From: Chitinophagales bacterium
GTDB lineage: Bacteria > Bacteroidota > Bacteroidia > Chitinophagales > Chitinophagaceae
Length of the DNA: 37,088 nt
Direction: 5' to 3'
NCBI GenBank assembly: GCA_030832645.1
Contig: JAURIR010000013.1
Coordinates: forward strand, 1 to 37,088
Program-made: the position numbers and the translations under genes
Shown here: positions 35,601 through 37,088 of the stretch, one piece after another
Layout: every line of letters begins with the position of its first letter
Numbering within the stretch: the first letter of the stretch is position 1
The notes under the pieces: model-generated
What the model was told of the DNA's origin: nothing
The model's database searches: none
Seen by the model: the letters and a program-made list of their open reading frames with translations, nothing else

Positions 35601-35857
35601 ACACCAGTTCTGCAATATGCAATGGCCCATTTTTTACCAGCGACACCATCGAATCCCAATTCAAGAGCGGGTATCAACCCGGCCCGGATCAACGAGGTTT
35701 TACCAGATCCCGCATTTCCCACTACGCTGATAAAGCGCCCCGATTGCATCAGACTTAAAAGATCATCCACTTGACGCTTGCGTCCAAAAAAAGATTTTTG
35801 TTGTGCCGCATTAAATGGCGAAAGCCCGGGAAGGTTTTCGGATATAGAAATATTCAT
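32678..35857 (-). CDS. Membrane-spanning STAND NTPase with C-terminal beta-propeller (nSTAND1-like)
   Basis: This 1059-residue protein begins with a STAND-type NTPase. Walker A is GNAGSGKT at residues 47-54, Walker B LLIVLDQFED is at 142-151, and the NLPFVQLCLHRL helix segment is typical of nSTAND1. A single membrane helix sits at about 523-541 (LIWGVVAGAMLILSLY). It is followed by a long Ala/Glu/Lys-rich coiled coil (about 545-660) and a C-terminal region of degenerate WD40-like blades (about 750-1045, for example HKTKITSMLVDRESQQLITA). STAND proteins are signal-activated switches; the propeller is the likely sensor. The domain order places ATPase and sensor on opposite sides of a membrane, unless the helix is buried. 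Its trigger and output are unknown. Confidence 0.88.
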   Translation of the reverse strand: MNISISENLPGLSPFNAAQQKSFFGRKRQVDDLLSLMQSGRFISVVGNAGSGKTSLIRAGLIPALELGFDGVAGKKWAIAYCRTGVTPIENLAAALAEENVLADGSKGSLELQEEIVREIRKDHSGLLRVAAQQESLHQKNLLIVLDQFEDIFKFDGLSKQRNEHWDLDISLLFNNLARAVAASRAPVYVMIGLRSSFLPRMYNYRSIQDHLNSGLYALPLLRQEDLKQVIQGSLKQHNILLSEEAFLFLENGYDQNAQNLPFVQLCLHRLVQKRIKANFSLLAEQEKKEKGVVQSLLIETQTVNIKDVAVWGDLSSGVAFDLEKFYQAQTSLDKKLMEQLFKLIALPVTEPEVQAYRTLKHIQEITEVRSAELKGFLMSLYRAVPNVLEFIQPYTHKSDYLHKDNLNDDTIINIGNTHLLQKWQQLSDWINEERESRESYLRLSERALLFEQGKAGCMVPPDLDLMIHWYFREAPKKVWADQFNGMYNLAIDYLMKSQQEHQLALERKETARKRELKRQKKYKLIWGVVAGAMLILSLYTWCKQKEANEEKIKATQEADRAEYERGKAQKAEKAALDSARAAQTQRLLALQQTKIANKERTIANEAMVMSNKNEQRAVKLAQALKIEIKRAETNQKKAENNADEANLQRSIALENAILANNSRDFIDSRSRIVALLNRLNSETYATLDARVAFVDSLLNNYVRYVNISQKLNGGKVIPFDNLYRLLTTVKWKILDNKPSLFNSDQNLYTAESGLRDIDMYENKLAVASGDDQRIVFFKPGEKPELYNTKFNQNRIRTVKFYNESSVLFTNVAGEIFLFNRNGKTPAERERKIARLEQDIISSLIVFNDQLITLNKGMLEKITINSGAREMLKAPKGILQLFELNDKRVILKTASELYLYDLKRETATALILPNNMPVGKVSSVAVSDKYSFWGSDAGQVFICSPLNGSKIQPYETFKPHKTKITSMLVDRESQQLITASMDNTANIYNISSDNFSSWEENVLILKGFRKWIWDLGLMKANGRTELLTVDEGGELLKWSTRMDDLYKDVLNWKQQNNKR

Positions 35858-36026
35858 TGGACACGTATGATGTGCGCACTGACTGAAAATACAAATTGAT
35901 ATAAATAGCTAAGATAATTAAAGAACTACTTAAAAATAACTATTTCAGTGTAATTGTGTGCAGTATTATATTGCTCCTGGCACTTGCATTTTAATGTAGT
36001 AATATATTAAACAAATGGTTCAGTTC

Positions 36027-37088
36027 CTATTTGGAAGCTGCTTCCTGACGTGTTACAATTGGAACATATCCAACTTCCATTCCCTTCGGAGGGGTAACCA
36101 ATAAAGCAGGATCAAGTGCAACCAATTCCCCCATTGTTGGTGGCGCCATGTAATTTCTGTCAATAGGCCATTGTGCATGTAACTTTTCAATGAAAGCCTG
36201 TAATTTTTCCTTTTTGGCTTTGCTCCAGTTGTATTGCTGAAAGGACGGCTGGTCAACAAACCGATACCAGGAATAGGTAACCAAAGAGCCATCAACAAGC
36301 TTTACTTTAAAAGGGCCTGCAGCAGCACCAGGATTGGTCCAAGATCCTTTACTTGGGGAGGTGAAAGGCTCCCCAAGTTTAGCCAATGCAAACTCCTTGT
36401 CTAGGAGATTGGTTTTCTCAGGAACATCCGACGCAGATATTGCGACCAGTTGATTTCCTTCATGCCTAAAATACCTTGGAAAGTATCCAAATTTATTGGT
36501 GGTGCCATCAAACCATTTCAATCCCCAAACATTCTCATCGTGAACTTTGGTATCGAATATTTTTTCTACGCCGGTAATTTTCTTTCCATTTTGGTCGAAA
36601 CCGGGAGTTCGCGTCGATATTTTTGACTTCCACGCACCCGTTTCATTAAAAGTCCCAGAGCAATTTTCGCCCCCATCACGCCATGCTTTAAATTGATCGA
36701 AAAGTGCTGCTTTTGAGTAATAAACTACATCTTGTACCAGCAAGGTCCTGCCCTGGCTATCAACTGGAAACTGAAGTTGGGGGATCTTTGAATAAGTCAC
36801 GCCCTTTTCATCCTGTGACTCAAAACATGGTACTGTGTTAATTTCCATGGCACCGCCGCCCATATGTCCTGCCCTTGCATCAGGCCCACGTCCATAAATA
36901 AAGTCATAATCGAACCACTTGCCGATTTTGCTCCAGGTTTCTGGTATATAGTAAGCAATCGGCCCTTTGAAATTTGCGGCGCTAAGAAAACAAGTCCAGC
37001 TTTGATCACCAGTTGGCGGGTCACCTTCTGTTGGGTCAGTAAAAGGTAAAGCCATGTATGTATATCCCAGGAATTTACCATATGGATT
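36027..37088 (-). CDS. Unrecognised protein, N-terminus cut by window edge
   Basis: The frame is open to the last base of the window, so the first residues are missing. An internal Met lies at 37055, but the residues upstream of it (NPYGKFLGYTY) read as coding, so the true start is probably outside. At least 353 residues are present, rich in Trp, Phe, Tyr and Gly, with segments such as GDQSWTCFLSAANFKGP, GRGPDARAGHMGGGAME and TYSWYRFVDQPSFQQYNW. No family is recognised. No membrane helix or low-complexity stretch is seen. It may be an extracellular or enzyme-like protein; whether it relates to the injection system cannot be told. Confidence 0.7.
   Translation of the reverse strand, partial: NPYGKFLGYTYMALPFTDPTEGDPPTGDQSWTCFLSAANFKGPIAYYIPETWSKIGKWFDYDFIYGRGPDARAGHMGGGAMEINTVPCFESQDEKGVTYSKIPQLQFPVDSQGRTLLVQDVVYYSKAALFDQFKAWRDGGENCSGTFNETGAWKSKISTRTPGFDQNGKKITGVEKIFDTKVHDENVWGLKWFDGTTNKFGYFPRYFRHEGNQLVAISASDVPEKTNLLDKEFALAKLGEPFTSPSKGSWTNPGAAAGPFKVKLVDGSLVTYSWYRFVDQPSFQQYNWSKAKKEKLQAFIEKLHAQWPIDRNYMAPPTMGELVALDPALLVTPPKGMEVGYVPIVTRQEAASK

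Noticed and set aside
35872-35879. GTGCGCAC palindrome upstream of the STAND gene
   Set aside because: It is a single 8-bp palindrome with no second copy or promoter context; chance cannot be excluded.
1-37088. Insertion sequences, integrase, tRNA-associated attachment sites, CRISPR repeats
   Set aside because: I looked for transposase or integrase motifs, direct repeats and cloverleaf-like genes and found none, so horizontal acquisition of the locus cannot be shown from this window.

Overview
The window looks like a chromosomal segment of a Bacteroidota bacterium. The evidence is low GC, A-rich rather than Shine-Dalgarno-like translation starts, a large TonB-dependent receptor, a DUF4407 membrane protein, a DUF5908 protein, and a Fic protein with a DUF4172-like N-terminus. 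The genus cannot be named from the sequence. No rRNA, tRNA, CRISPR array, transposase or attachment site was recognised.

Layout. (1) Positions 1-1109, minus strand: a Fic-domain protein whose C-terminus runs off the left edge. (2) Positions 1110-1454: an intergenic region with four copies of a 10-bp element (TAAGGCGAAT) just upstream of the Fic gene. (3) Positions 1455-29587, plus strand: one long co-directional run of 20 tightly packed genes encoding a contractile injection system of the extracellular / T6SS-iv type (relatives: Afp, PVC, MAC, AlgoCIS). The order is small membrane protein, Pvc16-like cap (DUF4255), an unknown 280-residue protein, sheath, main tube, an intrinsic terminator, second tube protein, DUF5908, LysM tube/hub protein, VgrG-like spike, PAAR tip, gp25, two baseplate wedge proteins flanking a small fibre-like protein, a 2051-residue tape-measure-family protein, and an AAA+ ATPase. 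(4) Immediately after the ATPase, in the same run (24149-29587), is a five-gene module absent from the textbook Afp/PVC set: a cytosolic protein with Ig-like domains, DUF4407, a secreted protein, a GH18-fold protein tethered by three membrane helices that has lost the catalytic glutamate, and a two-helix membrane peptide. (5) Positions 29646-37088, minus strand: a TonB-dependent receptor with an N-terminal TPR-like region, a membrane-spanning STAND NTPase with a C-terminal propeller, and an unrecognised protein cut by the right edge.

How it fits together. The structural genes suffice for a complete sheath-tube-baseplate particle: one sheath, two tube proteins, one spike and tip, gp25, two wedge proteins, tape measure, ATPase and cap. 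The terminator directly after sheath and tube would give those two abundant parts more transcript than the baseplate genes. The trailing membrane module is the most interesting part. It is translationally coupled to the particle genes but its products should sit in or across the inner membrane, so I infer a dedicated envelope complex for docking, firing or release. No recognisable toxin lies in the operon, so the cargo is either one of the unknown proteins or encoded elsewhere.
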